Shown here piece by piece: positions 46,544-56,303 of a stretch of DNA of 64,000 nt (the first letter of the stretch is position 1; each line of letters opens with the position of its first letter). The notes below the pieces were generated by a model that made no database searches, was not told the origin of the DNA, and saw only the letters and a list, made by a program, of their open reading frames with translations. Both the position numbers and the translations under genes were made by a program. This stretch comes from Azotobacter vinelandii (GTDB lineage: Bacteria; Pseudomonadota; Gammaproteobacteria; Pseudomonadales; Pseudomonadaceae), in NCBI RefSeq assembly GCF_001571105.1, contig NZ_BCTD01000013.1; one strand, written 5' to 3'.

Positions 46544-47110
46544 TCATCGCCCAGGGCTGGAGCGGCTCAAGCGCTTGGCATTGCCCACCGCCCGCCTATG
46601 CAGCGGAGCCACCCCCTTGCCCAGCACATCCAGCATGGCGGACTGAACCGCCTGCGCCGACTTGAACCATGCATCCTTGCCGACCAGCATCGGGTTCCAC
46701 GTCCTCATCAGCGAGAAGACCAGCTCCTGATTGGCATGGAACATCTGCAGGTACATGGCCATCCAGGACTCACCGAAGGCGGCCAGCTTTTCCGCTCCCA
46801 TCAGTTGGAACTCGCGTCGGTCCCTGGCGGTCGGAGCCGTCCCCGCCATGGCCATGCGTGCCATGCGCTGCGCGACGACAAGCGGCACAGCCATTGCCAG
46901 CTCGACTACCTGCTTGGAAGCACGATTCGTTCGACGACGAGCCCGAGCCATACTGTCCTCCACGAAGCGCACCATGAACGGCGCGGCAAGGTTATGAACA
47001 ACCGCAAAGCCCACTGCCAGGAACAATAGCAGAAGGAAGCACAGGAATCCGCCCAACCGATCACTCCATTTTCGGACCGACACCCGGACCTGGCTCAGTC
47101 CCCAAACCAC
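46544..47110 (-). CDS. Phasin-like hypothetical membrane-anchored protein
   Basis: A 188-residue protein with one hydrophobic segment (about 21-42), then a long alpha-helical part with charged and Ala/Met-rich stretches (SMARARRRTNRASKQVVELAMAVP and MGAEKLAAFGESWMAMYLQMFHANQELV). The second half resembles phasin-type helical proteins, but the similarity is loose. The start is GTG 47110; nearby GTGs at the same end make it uncertain. Function unknown. Confidence 0.6.
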   Translation of the reverse strand: MVWGLSQVRVSVRKWSDRLGGFLCFLLLLFLAVGFAVVHNLAAPFMVRFVEDSMARARRRTNRASKQVVELAMAVPLVVAQRMARMAMAGTAPTARDRREFQLMGAEKLAAFGESWMAMYLQMFHANQELVFSLMRTWNPMLVGKDAWFKSAQAVQSAMLDVLGKGVAPLHRRAVGNAKRLSRSSPGR

Positions 47111-47174
47111 CGGCTCGCGCCTGGCTGCCCCGAAGGGTCCATGACACGGCCGACGCCCGCATCGGCCGGCGCCT

Positions 47175-48671
47175 TCAGATCAGCCCCAGCAGGGGCCACC
47201 AGGTGAGGGCGAAGAGGAGCAGCAGCGCATAGCCGGCCACCGTGAGCCAGAGGCCGACCATGGTGAACTGTCGCGTAGTGAAGGTTTCCGTACCCAGACA
47301 GACCATGTTCTGCGGTGCGTTCACGGGCAGGATGAAACCGAAGCTGACAGTGAAGGCCAACAGCATGGCGATGCCCGGTGCGTTCAGATCCGGCACGCTG
47401 GCCAGCACATTGATCAGGATCGGCATCAGGGCGGCGGTCAACGCGGTGGCACTGGCAAAGCCCAGGTGGATCAGAATCAGGAAAGCCGACAGCAGGGCGA
47501 AAATGGCGAAGGGCGACAGCGTATCAAGCTGGAAAGCCTGTACCACGGAACTGGAAAGCCACTGTGCCGCCTTGGTATCGAGCAGCGCGGTGCCCAGGCT
47601 GATGCCAACGGCGAAGACGATCACCGTTCCCCAGGGAATCAGCTTCTGCGCCTGTTTCCAGGTCATCACGCCGATACCGGGAAGCAGCATCAGAGCGACA
47701 CCGGCGATGGTGGTAGAGGCGGTGTCGAGCGAATGAAGCTTGTTCTCCGTCGCCCAGAGTCCGAGGAGAACGAGCGAGATCGCCAGCAGGCGCTTTTCGG
47801 GAGCCGTCATGGAACCCAGCGCCCTATAGGATTCGGCCATGGCCTGCTTGCCACCGGGGATTTCCTCGATTTCTGGCGGCAACACCTTGCGCACCACGAA
47901 ATAAAGGATGACCGACATGATGACCGCCCAGGGCGCGCCGGCGATCAGCCAATCGACCCAGGCCAGCGCCTGGTCGGCGCCGAACTGCTTTTCCACGAAC
48001 CCCCGCGACAACAGGTTCTGGGCGGCGGAGGTCATGATGCCGATGTTCCAGATGCTGGTCGCCTGGGCGATGGTGATCATGATCGAAGCGGCGAGCGGCC
48101 CCTTGCGATCCAGTTTCAGAGAAGCGATACCGCCCAGCATGATGGGGACCACGCAGGCCGTGCGGGCAGTGGCACTGGGTACCACGAAGCTGAGCAGGAT
48201 AGTGACGATGATGGAACCGATCAGCACCCTTCTGCCACCCGCCCCGATATGGGACATGGTGAATAGCGCAATACGCTGGTCGAGCCCCGTCACCGTCATC
48301 GCGGCAGCGATGAACAAAGCGGCGGCGACGAGCGCCAGGCCCGAATTGGAAAAACCCGCCAGCGCCAGTTTGAGTCCCCCCTGGGTACCGTATGGCACAT
48401 CGGGATTGGCCACCGAGGGGGCGCTGCCCACCAGGAAAATGATCAGGGCTGCGATCAGGATGGAGCTGACGGTGTAATCCATCGCCTCCGAAATCCAGAT
48501 GATCACGGCGAAAGCCAGTATGGCCAGCATGTGCTGGCCGGCGGCGGGCAAGCTGCCTTGCAGCGGCAGAAGCTCGATGCCGACGGCGGCCGCGACGGCC
48601 AGAATGGCGCCGATGGCCTGTCCTCTGGTGAATCGGGGGTTGGCAACCGGGGCTGCGGTAACGGCGGACAA
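47175..48671 (-). CDS. SLC13/DASS-family anion permease
   Basis: A 498-residue inner-membrane transporter with about twelve segments. DASS-type motifs are visible: VVPSATARTACVVPIM, IWNIGIMTSAAQNLLS and GFILPVNAPQNMVCLGT (a helix-hairpin N-P-type sequence). Family members carry dicarboxylates or sulfate using sodium. The substrate is not readable. A 452-base gap lies upstream, with no regulator adjacent. Confidence 0.82.
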   Translation of the reverse strand: MSAVTAAPVANPRFTRGQAIGAILAVAAAVGIELLPLQGSLPAAGQHMLAILAFAVIIWISEAMDYTVSSILIAALIIFLVGSAPSVANPDVPYGTQGGLKLALAGFSNSGLALVAAALFIAAAMTVTGLDQRIALFTMSHIGAGGRRVLIGSIIVTILLSFVVPSATARTACVVPIMLGGIASLKLDRKGPLAASIMITIAQATSIWNIGIMTSAAQNLLSRGFVEKQFGADQALAWVDWLIAGAPWAVIMSVILYFVVRKVLPPEIEEIPGGKQAMAESYRALGSMTAPEKRLLAISLVLLGLWATENKLHSLDTASTTIAGVALMLLPGIGVMTWKQAQKLIPWGTVIVFAVGISLGTALLDTKAAQWLSSSVVQAFQLDTLSPFAIFALLSAFLILIHLGFASATALTAALMPILINVLASVPDLNAPGIAMLLAFTVSFGFILPVNAPQNMVCLGTETFTTRQFTMVGLWLTVAGYALLLLFALTWWPLLGLI

Positions 48672-49123
48672 AAGAAATCTCCTCGAAAATAGGGCGATCG
48701 ATACAGTGAACTGTAATTCTCCGTCGATGACTGAAGTTGAGATGGATCAACCGTCTCGCCCCCTCCATGACCGGCATTTCCGGCTCGAGGCCGCCCTGCT
48801 GCGAGCCTGCCCGGTTATGGGGCCCCGGCCGGCGCTCGAAGAGCGAGCCGGACGAGTCGCCAACGAAACGCCTGTGCGCCCTCCCCCCAGGCCCGCCGGC
48901 ACCCCGCACCGCTCTCGAGCTGCGGGGCTGAGCATACGGACACGGCTCATCGAACCAGGCGCGCACTCCGATTTTTGGCGTGAGCCATGGGCTAGAACAA
49001 TGTCGCCGATGGTGCGACTCTCAACTCCTATCCTGATGAGAGCAGTGTTCCTCGTTCAGGTCATTCAGGCAGCCAGGACCTTCTGGAGGAATCTCCGGAT
49101 CAAGAGCCGCTAGGAGACAGGTG
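48672..49123. other. 452-base divergent region, no gene seen
   Basis: No open frame with a ribosome site or recognisable product. The region separates the minus-strand permease from the plus-strand DUF3016 gene and should hold both promoters. A GC-rich block lies around 48860-48920. Confidence 0.55.
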
Positions 49124-49633
49124 ATGCGCTCCATCCTGTTCGCCGCGCTGACGACGCTCGATCTGGCCGTCGGCGGGTCAAGGCCGATCGCGGCAGAGCC
49201 TCGTGTCACGGTCGAGTTCACACAGCCCGAGAACTTCCGTGACGCCACCCTGAGCGGCCGCCACCGTGGTGCCGACGAACGAGTGCTGAACGAACTGCGC
49301 ACCAGCTTCGAATACCTGGGCGAGCGCTATCTGGCTCCAGGCCTGAGCCTGCATGTCGAGGTGACCGACATCGACTTGGCCGGACGTCACGAGCCCTGGT
49401 GGAGGAGTCAGGGTTACGACATGCGTGTGATGCGTGAAATCGACTGGCCGAGCATCAACCTGAACTATGAGCTACGGCGTAACGGCACGGTGATCGCCAG
49501 CGAGAAGGCAAGGATCACCGACCCCTCGTATCTGCAGCACCCCGGACGGCACGGATATGGCATCAGAGATCCGCTCTACGCCGAGAAATACATGCTTGAC
49601 CTGTGGTTCCGGCAACGCTTTATCGACCGATAG
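49124..49633 (+). CDS. DUF3016 family secreted protein
   Basis: A 169-residue protein with a signal-like N-terminus (about 1-24, ending PIAAEP). The body RVTVEFTQPENFRDATLSGRHRGADERVLNELRTSFEYLGERYL and GLSLHVEVTDIDLAGRHEPWW are characteristic of DUF3016, which is periplasmic and of unknown function. TAGGAGA precedes the start; GTG 49121 directly before the ATG is an alternative. Confidence 0.8.
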   Translation: MRSILFAALTTLDLAVGGSRPIAAEPRVTVEFTQPENFRDATLSGRHRGADERVLNELRTSFEYLGERYLAPGLSLHVEVTDIDLAGRHEPWWRSQGYDMRVMREIDWPSINLNYELRRNGTVIASEKARITDPSYLQHPGRHGYGIRDPLYAEKYMLDLWFRQRFIDR

Positions 49634-49961
49634 GATGGAAGAATCGCCCTGAGAATAGGCAGCGCTTTCGGCTCCATGGCGTAGGCATGGCCTGAAGGCA
49701 AGGAGGGAGGTGACCACCCTCCTCCGGCAAAGCGACAGGCATTTGCCCGCTCCCGGCAAAGCGCACAGCCGAAGAAGCAGCCTTGCCAGCCCGGCCCCTC
49801 CTTAAGCATAAGAAAGCGATTTTTTTATTGATCCATGTCAACGAAATCGGTAGCTTCCATACCAAGGAAGACGGAACAGCGGCGATAACAGCGCCACATC
49901 CCATCCCGTCCCGATTGAATCGACTGGTAACGACCGCTCGTCTCGCTCTGGGGGAACCGCC
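49634..49961. other. 328-base intergenic region, no gene seen
   Basis: An imperfect palindrome (GGAGGGAGGTGACCACCCTCC, 49703-49723) lies in the middle, with no U-run. A lower-GC part around 49805-49870 probably contains the promoter of the next gene. Confidence 0.5.
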
Positions 49962-50351
49962 ATGAACAAATTCGGAATGCTGGCCCTGACCATCGGCATG
50001 CTCACCGTCGGCACCGTCAACGCCGCCGAAATCGTCCGGGAAGTGACGAGTGAGACTTCGGGCCAGGCCACGGGTGGCATGAGCGGCATGATGGCCGGCT
50101 CCGTCGGCGGTCCGATCGGTGCGGTGATCGGCGCAGGCTTCGGCGCGCTGTTCGGCGGTTCAGGCCAGAAGGCCCTGGGTGCCAGCGAGCGTATCTACCT
50201 GGTACGCACCGACAGCGGCGAACTGAAGAAATACCGCTCGCCGAACTACGTCTTCGCCGAAGGCGACAAGGTGGTGATCCACGGCAACCGTCCGCGTCCG
50301 TATGGCTGGACTCCCGAGACCGCCGAAGCCTTCGCTTACAACGGCAACTAA
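49962..50351 (+). CDS. Secreted glycine-zipper protein
   Basis: A 129-residue protein with a signal peptide (about 1-21, ending TVNAAE). A glycine-zipper stretch (GGMSGMMAGSVGGPIGAVIG, then AGFGALFGGSG, residues about 38-68) could insert into a membrane. The charged C-terminal part (RIYLVRTDSGELKKYRSPNYVF) looks soluble. GGGGGAACC before the ATG is a plausible ribosome site. The specific function is unknown; similar proteins sit in the outer membrane or periplasm. Confidence 0.7.
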   Translation: MNKFGMLALTIGMLTVGTVNAAEIVREVTSETSGQATGGMSGMMAGSVGGPIGAVIGAGFGALFGGSGQKALGASERIYLVRTDSGELKKYRSPNYVFAEGDKVVIHGNRPRPYGWTPETAEAFAYNGN

Positions 50352-50358
50352 TGTATGA

Positions 50359-50384
50359 GGTGGACAGCGCCCGGGTTGTCCACC
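50359..50384 (+). terminator. Possible terminator after the glycine-zipper gene
   Basis: GGTGGACA (50359-50366) and TGTCCACC (50377-50384) form a perfect eight-base stem eight bases after the stop. No U-run follows, so termination would be weak or factor-dependent. Confidence 0.35.
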
Positions 50385-51298
50385 ATCACCGATCCCGCAA
50401 TGGCCTGATACTTCCTCCCTGCTCTCCCGGCGGCACCAGCGACTTGATTGGGCTGCCCTTCCCACGACGTCACCTTACTTCCGACGACCAGTCTGCTATG
50501 CGGGACGAGCGCGCAGTCGCCCAAGGCTCCCCTCATACCGGAACCGGTGATCGAGCACTGACATAACCCACCTCGACACCGGTAACGCCACGAACCTGCC
50601 GATGCGCGGCTTCAATGCACCAGAAGCACGCTGCTCCCGGGGTAATGAACGACTCCTGCATATGTTGTTCTCGTTGGCTAAATTACGGGTTGCCCCCTCA
50701 GAGCCGATCACGGCGATGTCAAGGAAACCCCGCAAAAACTACGTATTGAAGTATTTATAAGCGAATATGTTCAGAGAATAAGTATTGGGCACTCAAAGAG
50801 CCTCAGTCGCGCAACATTCTCCGGCTATACACGCCATCTGAATTGCCGGCGCCTGTGTGCACCACATTCCAACACTGCTCGGAGAATCATCGGTCGAGGA
50901 GCAGTGGTTTCAACTTCAAGGCCCACCGCTTACCACTCGGAGAGTTCACCCACGAGACGGTGAACCGATACTCCTTGCCCTCGTCAATGTGGCGGCGTCG
51001 AAAAAAGCCTGCAAAACCCGGAAAGATCGAGCGTCAAGGTTCTCCGAAATACCGTAGCGACCTGAAATTTCCAGCTCGGGGTGCAGTCGCCAGACAGCAT
51101 GCCGATCAGGTCGACGCTTTTCCGGCCCAGCAGCGAGAGTCACTGCCCGCACGGAGTGATTGGCATGGCACAAGGATCAGCCATGGCAATCTCCTGCAGC
51201 GCAGATAGCCCTCTCAGTAGGATTTCTCCTCTTCGATCCGCTCACGCAAACTGCTGATCCAGACCACTGGTGGAATGAATGGCAGACCTGCGAAACGA

Positions 51299-51332
51299 AT
51301 TGATCAATCTGGTGCATAGGTGCGTGTGGTCT
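51299..51332 (+). promoter_or_regulatory. Spaced operator-like motif, copy A
   Basis: ATTGATCA (51299-51306), eight bases, then CATAGG (51315-51320) and GTGCGTG. The same spaced pattern recurs at 51739, 54905 and 59734, always on the plus strand. Here it lies about 125 bases before the 54-codon secreted peptide gene. The palindromic left part fits a LysR-type site. Confidence 0.6.
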
Positions 51333-51445
51333 TTCCAGCCTACCGGGCAACCTGACGCGACATAGAGTGACTGGCCAGGCTCGATTCGATCGTCGCCTCC
51401 AAAGTGGAGAATCGACCTCATCGGTCACAGAAGGAAGTTCCAATA

Positions 51446-51610
51446 ATGAGGAAGTTGATTCTATTGTTTGGCGTTCTATTGAACGCACTCACTGTAATGG
51501 CTGCAGAACTGCTGGTGACCCCAAGCGCCGGCCATGTGGATCTTTATGATCGCGTCAGTCTGATCCCGTTCGACAAACTGACCGCCTTCTTCCGTAACAA
51601 CCTGAAGTAG
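51446..51610 (+). CDS. Small secreted peptide
   Basis: A 54-residue protein starting MRKLILLFGVLLNALTVMAAE, a clear signal peptide with likely cleavage after MAA. The mature part is only about 34 residues (LLVTPSAGHVDLYDRVSLIP, then FDKLTAFFRNNLK). AAGGAAG lies nine bases before ATG 51446, and a terminator follows the stop, so it is likely a real transcription unit. I do not recognise it. The operator-like motif upstream suggests co-regulation with the neighbouring dehydrogenase. Confidence 0.65.
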   Translation: MRKLILLFGVLLNALTVMAAELLVTPSAGHVDLYDRVSLIPFDKLTAFFRNNLK

Positions 51611-51642
51611 CCCGACTATCCGTGTTGCCACGGTCGCTCGAT

Positions 51643-51673
51643 AAAAAGGCCATGCCATTGAACGTGGCCTTTT
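51643..51673 (+). terminator. Terminator after the small peptide gene
   Basis: AAAAGGCCA (51644-51652) and TGGCCTTTT (51665-51673) form a nine-base stem with a 12-base loop, ending in four T. It lies 32 bases past the stop and before the next promoter motif. Confidence 0.7.
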
Positions 51674-51738
51674 CGCTCGACGTGGATTACCCCGCCACCC
51701 GTACCTGCCGGGCGCCCGAAGGCGAACGACGAACCCGG

Positions 51739-51772
51739 ATTGATCAATCTGCTGCATAGGTGCGTGCGACCC
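51739..51772 (+). promoter_or_regulatory. Spaced operator-like motif, copy B
   Basis: ATTGATCA (51739-51746), eight bases, CATAGG (51755-51760), then TGCGTGC. It is almost identical to copy A over more than 25 bases and lies 108 bases before the alcohol dehydrogenase start, a usual distance for an activator site. Confidence 0.65.
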
Positions 51773-51867
51773 TGGTGACTTATTCGATCGGCCCGTATCG
51801 GCCTACATTGGCCATCTCGCCCGCGCGTCATATCGAGCGCACGGCACGTTGATGAAAGGAGCCTTCC

Positions 51868-52917
51868 ATGGTTGTAAAAGCATACGGAGCCTATGCCGGC
51901 GACAAGCCCCTCGAACCGCTGGAGATCACCCGCCGCCCCCCGGGGCCGCATGATGTCCAGATCGACATCACCTATTGCGGTATCTGCCATTCCGACCTGC
52001 ATCAGGTGCGCGCCGAGTGGGCCGGCACCCGGTTCCCCTGCGTTCCGGGCCATGAGATCGTCGGCCGCGTGTCGGCCGTCGGTGCGCATGTGTCGGACTT
52101 CCGTGCGGGCGACCTGGTGGGCATCGGCTGCATCGTCGACAGTTGCAGGCACTGCGAAGAATGCGACGCCGGCCTGGAAAACTACTGCGATGGCATGGTC
52201 GGCACCTACAACTTCCCGACGCCGGACGAGCCGGGCTGGACGCTGGGCGGCTACTCGCAGCGGATCGTCGTGCACGAAGGTTACGTGCTGCGCATCCGGC
52301 ACCCCGAAGATCAGCTCGCCGCCGTGGCGCCGCTGCTGTGTGCGGGCATCACGACCTACTCGCCGCTGCGTCACTGGCAGGCCGGCCCGGGCAAGAAGGT
52401 CGGCATCGTCGGCATCGGCGGCCTGGGCCACATGGGCATCAAGCTCGCCCATGCGATGGGCGCGCACGTGGTGGCGTTCACCACCTCCGCGTCCAAACGC
52501 GAGGACGCCAAGGCACTCGGCGCCGACGAGGTCGTGGTATCGCGCAATCCCGGGGAAATGGCGGCCCATGCGAAGAGCTTCGACCTGATCCTGAATACCG
52601 TTGCCGCGCCGCACGACCTCGATGCCTTCCTGAGCCTGTTGAAGCGGGACGGCACCCTGACGCTGGTGGGCGCGCCGGCCTCGCCCCACCCTTCCCCCGA
52701 CGTGTTCAACCTGATCTTCAAGCGCCGCTCGATCGCCGGCTCGATGATCGGCGGCATCCCGGAAACTCAGGAAATGCTCGACTTCTGCGCCGAGCACGGC
52801 ATCGTCGCGGACATCGAGCTGATCAGGGCCGAGCAGATCAACGAGGCCTACGAACGGATGCTCAGGGGCGACATCAAGTACCGCTTCGTGATCGACTCCG
52901 CCACCCTGGCGGGTTGA
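51868..52917 (+). CDS. Zinc-dependent NAD(P) alcohol dehydrogenase, YahK/CAD type
   Basis: A 349-residue cytoplasmic medium-chain dehydrogenase. The catalytic zinc region is CGICHSDLHQVRAEW and PGHEIVGRVSAVG. The structural zinc cysteines lie in DSCRHCEECDAGLENYC. The Rossmann motif is GIVGIGGLGHMGIKLAHAMG. Such enzymes reduce aldehydes with NADPH. AAAGGAGCC precedes ATG 51868. An SDR gene follows after 14 bases in the same direction. Confidence 0.9.
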   Translation: MVVKAYGAYAGDKPLEPLEITRRPPGPHDVQIDITYCGICHSDLHQVRAEWAGTRFPCVPGHEIVGRVSAVGAHVSDFRAGDLVGIGCIVDSCRHCEECDAGLENYCDGMVGTYNFPTPDEPGWTLGGYSQRIVVHEGYVLRIRHPEDQLAAVAPLLCAGITTYSPLRHWQAGPGKKVGIVGIGGLGHMGIKLAHAMGAHVVAFTTSASKREDAKALGADEVVVSRNPGEMAAHAKSFDLILNTVAAPHDLDAFLSLLKRDGTLTLVGAPASPHPSPDVFNLIFKRRSIAGSMIGGIPETQEMLDFCAEHGIVADIELIRAEQINEAYERMLRGDIKYRFVIDSATLAG

Positions 52918-52931
52918 TCGAGAGAAGGCCC

Positions 52932-53802
52932 ATGGGCATCACCTATGACTTCAAGGGACAGGTGGCACTGGTCACCGGCGCCGCCTCGGGCATGGGACTG
53001 GCCACGACCCGCGCCTTTGCCGCCGCCGGGGCCTCGGTCGTGCTGTCGGATGTGAACGAGGCAGCCCTGCAGCACGCGACGGAATCCCTCGAGGACGCTG
53101 GTGGCGACGTTATCGGCGTGGCCTGCGACGTTTCCGACGAGGCACAGGTAGAGGCGCTGGTCGGACAGGCCGTTTCGACCTTCGTCCGACTGGACGCCGC
53201 TCTCAACAATGCGGGCATACAGGTTCCCGCCAGCGAGATCGCCGATCAGCCGCTGGCGGATTTCGACCGTGTCACCGCCGTCAACCTGCGCGGCGTCCGG
53301 GCCTGCATGAAACACGAACTGGTGCAGATGCGGCATCAGGGCAGCGGTGCGATCGTCAACTGTTCGTCGATTGGCGGACTGGTCGGCCGCGGACTGCTTG
53401 CCGCCTACCATGGCTCCAAGCACGGCGTGGTCCCTGACCCGCAGCGCCGCCCCCGAATATGCCGCGCGCGGCATCCGCGTGAACGCCGTATGTCCCGGTA
53501 CGATCGACACGCCCATGGTGTCGAACATGCTGGACAGAGGCATGCTGGTCATGGATGACCTGCTGCGCGAACTGCCGATGGCACGCCTGGGACGCCCGGA
53601 AGAAATCGCCGATGCGGTGCTGTGGCTGTGCAGCCCCGGCTCCACCTTCGTCACCGGCCAGGCCTTGGCCGTCGACGGCGGTTCCACCGCATACCGAGGC
53701 CCTCGTAGCCACCTTCGACCCCGGCAGGTGCCGTCAGCCGCCGGGGACAGTCTTTGTGTGCCACCCACGCGGCCCAGCCGAGAATCCCGACTTCATCGTT
53801 GA
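52932..53802 (+). pseudogene. Short-chain dehydrogenase/reductase, frameshifted
   Basis: The gene starts at ATG 52932 after AGAGAAGG and encodes an SDR with the TGAASGMG cofactor motif, the NNAG motif and the catalytic serine and Y-x-x-x-K (YHGSKHG). Right after YHGSKHGVV the frame breaks near 53430-53436. The continuation LTRSAAPEYAARGIRVNAVCPGTIDTPM and the AVDGG end lie in another frame. Two bases appear to be missing relative to the expected GVVGLTRS. The second frame also runs on about 35 codons past the usual family end, to 53802. It is either a true pseudogene or an assembly error. Confidence 0.8.
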
Positions 53803-53919
53803 GTTCCTGTCACGGTTGATAACCAGGCGGCCTGCGGGCGCCATCGCGCCTGGCCGCCGAAAGAGGAACGGGGCGTATCCGGTTGGTACAATTTCGCCGT
53901 CCATGCCTAGAACGAATCG

Positions 53920-54813
53920 ATGCCTCGGGAACACTACAGCGAGTTGCTCGCCTTGATAGCCGTTGCACGGGAACGCAGCTTCACCCGCGCAGCCGCCCAG
54001 CTCGGCATCTCCCAGTCGATGCTCAGCCATACGATCCGTGGGCTGGAAGCCCGTCTCGGGGTGCGACTGCTGACGCGGACCACGCGCAGCGTATCGGTCA
54101 CGGAGGCCGGCGAACGGCTGTTGCGCGTGGTCGCCCCCCGGCTCAAGGACATCGAGTCGGAGCTGCGGCATGTCGCCGAGCTGAGCGAAACAGCGGCCGG
54201 CACGATCCGCATCACCGCCACCGAACATGCCATCGACACCCTGCTGTGGCCGAAGCTCTCCGAGATCCTGCCCGCCTACCCGAAGATCAAGGTGGAGCTG
54301 AATTCCGACTACGCCCTCACCGATATCGTCCAGGGCCGGTACGACTTCGGCGTTCGCCTGGGCGATGGGTTGACCAGGGACAGCTCGGCCGTGCGCATCG
54401 CGCCCGACCTGCAATTCGCCATCGTCGGCGCGCCGTCGTATTTCGCTTCACGCGCGATGCCCGACAAACCCCAGGACCTGGCGAACCACGAGTGCATCAA
54501 TCTGCGGCTCCCGACACGGGGCAACCTGTACGCCTGGGAACTCAAGAAGAGCCAGAGCGAGTCGAATGTGCGGGTGGAGGGCCAGTTGGTGTTCAACGGT
54601 ATCTACCAGATCCTGAACGCCGCGTTGTCGGGGTTCGGACTGGCCTACGTTCCTGAAGATCTGGCCCGTCCGCATCTCGAATCGGGACGCTTGCTGCCCG
54701 TGATGAAAAGCTGGTGGCGCAAGTTTCCCGGCTATCACCTCTACTACTCCAACCAGCATGAAATCTCACGAGCCATGCAGATCCTGATCGAGGCGCTGCG
54801 CTACAGGAAATAG
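53920..54813 (+). CDS. LysR-family transcriptional regulator
   Basis: A 297-residue regulator with an N-terminal winged helix (RSFTRAAAQLGISQSMLSHTIRGLEARLGVRLLTRTTRSV, about 15-56) and a C-terminal ligand-binding domain of the PBP2 CrgA-like type (IRITATEHAIDTLLWPKL onward). It lies 117 bases after the broken SDR gene in the same direction. It is a good candidate for reading the spaced motif, though its own upstream region shows no clear copy. Confidence 0.88.
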   Translation: MPREHYSELLALIAVARERSFTRAAAQLGISQSMLSHTIRGLEARLGVRLLTRTTRSVSVTEAGERLLRVVAPRLKDIESELRHVAELSETAAGTIRITATEHAIDTLLWPKLSEILPAYPKIKVELNSDYALTDIVQGRYDFGVRLGDGLTRDSSAVRIAPDLQFAIVGAPSYFASRAMPDKPQDLANHECINLRLPTRGNLYAWELKKSQSESNVRVEGQLVFNGIYQILNAALSGFGLAYVPEDLARPHLESGRLLPVMKSWWRKFPGYHLYYSNQHEISRAMQILIEALRYRK

Positions 54814-54904
54814 CCTCGCCCGAGGAAGGCACGCTTCCGCCCCGGGACGGCCTTCAGCGGTGGAGGCCCCATTCGTGGACGAGCCATGCCGCACAGGCGA
54901 CAGG

Positions 54905-54938
54905 ATTAATCAGCCGGGTTCATAGCGCTATTCAGAGT
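54905..54938 (+). promoter_or_regulatory. Spaced operator-like motif, copy D (degenerate)
   Basis: ATTAATCA (54905-54912), eight bases, then CATAG (54921-54925). The core and spacing match the other copies, but the bases between and after diverge. It is 185 bases before the MFS gene. Confidence 0.45.
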
Positions 54939-55109
54939 TTTGTGTTTTTCGAATAGTCCGGCATCCCTATCATGGGGCTCCAACAGCGGCGGCAAGCGAA
55001 CCATCCCGCTCGCGACATGCACGCCCGGCCGCACCTTCATCCGACCTCGACCACGTTGCGCCCCTCTTCCGCGAGGCGGTGCCGGGTTGCGTATTGCCAG
55101 AGTAGACCG

Positions 55110-56303
55110 ATGACGACTTCAACTCTCGAATCCGTATCTGCCCAACGGCAGATAGGCAGCGCCGTGGGTTCCATGGCGCTTTGCGTGGCACTGCTGATCG
55201 CCTCCGAATTCATGCCGGTCAGCCTGCTGACACCGATCGCCGAAGACCTGCAGGCCACCCAGGGCCTGGCGGGACAGGCCATCTCGGTGTCCGGCCTCTT
55301 CGCGGTGCTGTCCAGCCTGTTCATCGCACCTGTCGCCGGGCGCTTCGATCGCCGGCACGTCCTGATGGGCATGACCCTGCTGATGCTGCTGTCGCTGATC
55401 ATGATCGCCCTGGCGCCCGACTTTTCCCTGCTGATGACGGCCCGCGCCCTGCTGGGACTGGCGATCGGCGGTTTCTGGTCGCTGGCCACGGCGACCGTCA
55501 TCCGGCTGGTGCCTGCCGAGCGTGTACCGAAGGCGCTTGGCACCATCTACATGGGCAATGCCACCGCCACGACGTTCGCCGCTCCGATCGGGGCCTACGT
55601 GGGAGGACTCCTCGGATGGCGAGTGGTGTTCGGCGCTCTCGTTCCGCTGGTGATCGTCAACCTGCTGTGGCAGGCCAGGAGCCTTCCCGCGATGCCGCCG
55701 CAGGCGACCATTCCGACGATGCGCCTGTTCGAGCTACTCAAACGCAGGCATGTCGCCCTGGGCATGATCTCGACCATGCTGACGTTCGCGGGTGCGTTCG
55801 GCGCCTTCACCTATTTCCGCCCCTTCCTGGAGGCCGAAACGGGCGTGAGCCCGAGCCAGTTGCCGCTCCTGCTGCTCGGCCTTGGCATGGCCGGATTCGC
55901 GGGAACCCACTTCGCCAGCGCCATGCTCCATCGGCAGCGCCTCTACCCGCTCCTGCGCTACCTCCCCCTGGCCCTCGCCGTCGTCACCCTGGCAATAATG
56001 GAGGCCGGGCATCTCTTCTGGGCGGTGGCGGCTATGATGGTCGGCTGGGGAGCGCTGAACGCTGCCATACCGGTGTGCTGGTCCACCTGGCTGGCCAAGG
56101 AAATCGATGACGAGCCGGAAAGCGGCGGTGGACTGCTGGTCGCCTCGATCCAGTTGGCGATCATGATGGGCGGCGCACTGGGCGGCCAGCTCCTGGACCG
56201 TGCCAATGCTTCCGCTCCCCTGGTGGGCGGCGCGATCCTGCTGGTCCTTTCCGCTCTTGTCATCGGCAACGGCACCCGCATCAGGAAACCGGCACGGGCC
56301 TGA
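55110..56303 (+). CDS. MFS efflux transporter, DHA1 (AraJ-like) type
   Basis: A 397-residue inner-membrane transporter with twelve segments. The loop motif GRFDRRHVLMGMTLL (motif A) and GFWSLATATVIRLVPAERVPKALG identify an AraJ/YdhP-type drug:H+ antiporter. ATG 55110 gives the proper MTTSTLESVSA start; the longer frame upstream is not needed. It lies between two LysR genes and may export a product or inducer of this region. Confidence 0.87.
   Translation: MTTSTLESVSAQRQIGSAVGSMALCVALLIASEFMPVSLLTPIAEDLQATQGLAGQAISVSGLFAVLSSLFIAPVAGRFDRRHVLMGMTLLMLLSLIMIALAPDFSLLMTARALLGLAIGGFWSLATATVIRLVPAERVPKALGTIYMGNATATTFAAPIGAYVGGLLGWRVVFGALVPLVIVNLLWQARSLPAMPPQATIPTMRLFELLKRRHVALGMISTMLTFAGAFGAFTYFRPFLEAETGVSPSQLPLLLLGLGMAGFAGTHFASAMLHRQRLYPLLRYLPLALAVVTLAIMEAGHLFWAVAAMMVGWGALNAAIPVCWSTWLAKEIDDEPESGGGLLVASIQLAIMMGGALGGQLLDRANASAPLVGGAILLVLSALVIGNGTRIRKPARA

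Larger units (their letters stand above)
50352..51445. other. 1.1-kb region without a supported gene
   Basis: Several short open frames occur on both strands, but none has both a ribosome site and a recognisable product. The part around 50740-50830 is AT-rich. Motif copy A, listed separately, lies near the end and probably belongs to the promoter of the small secreted peptide gene. Confidence 0.55.
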
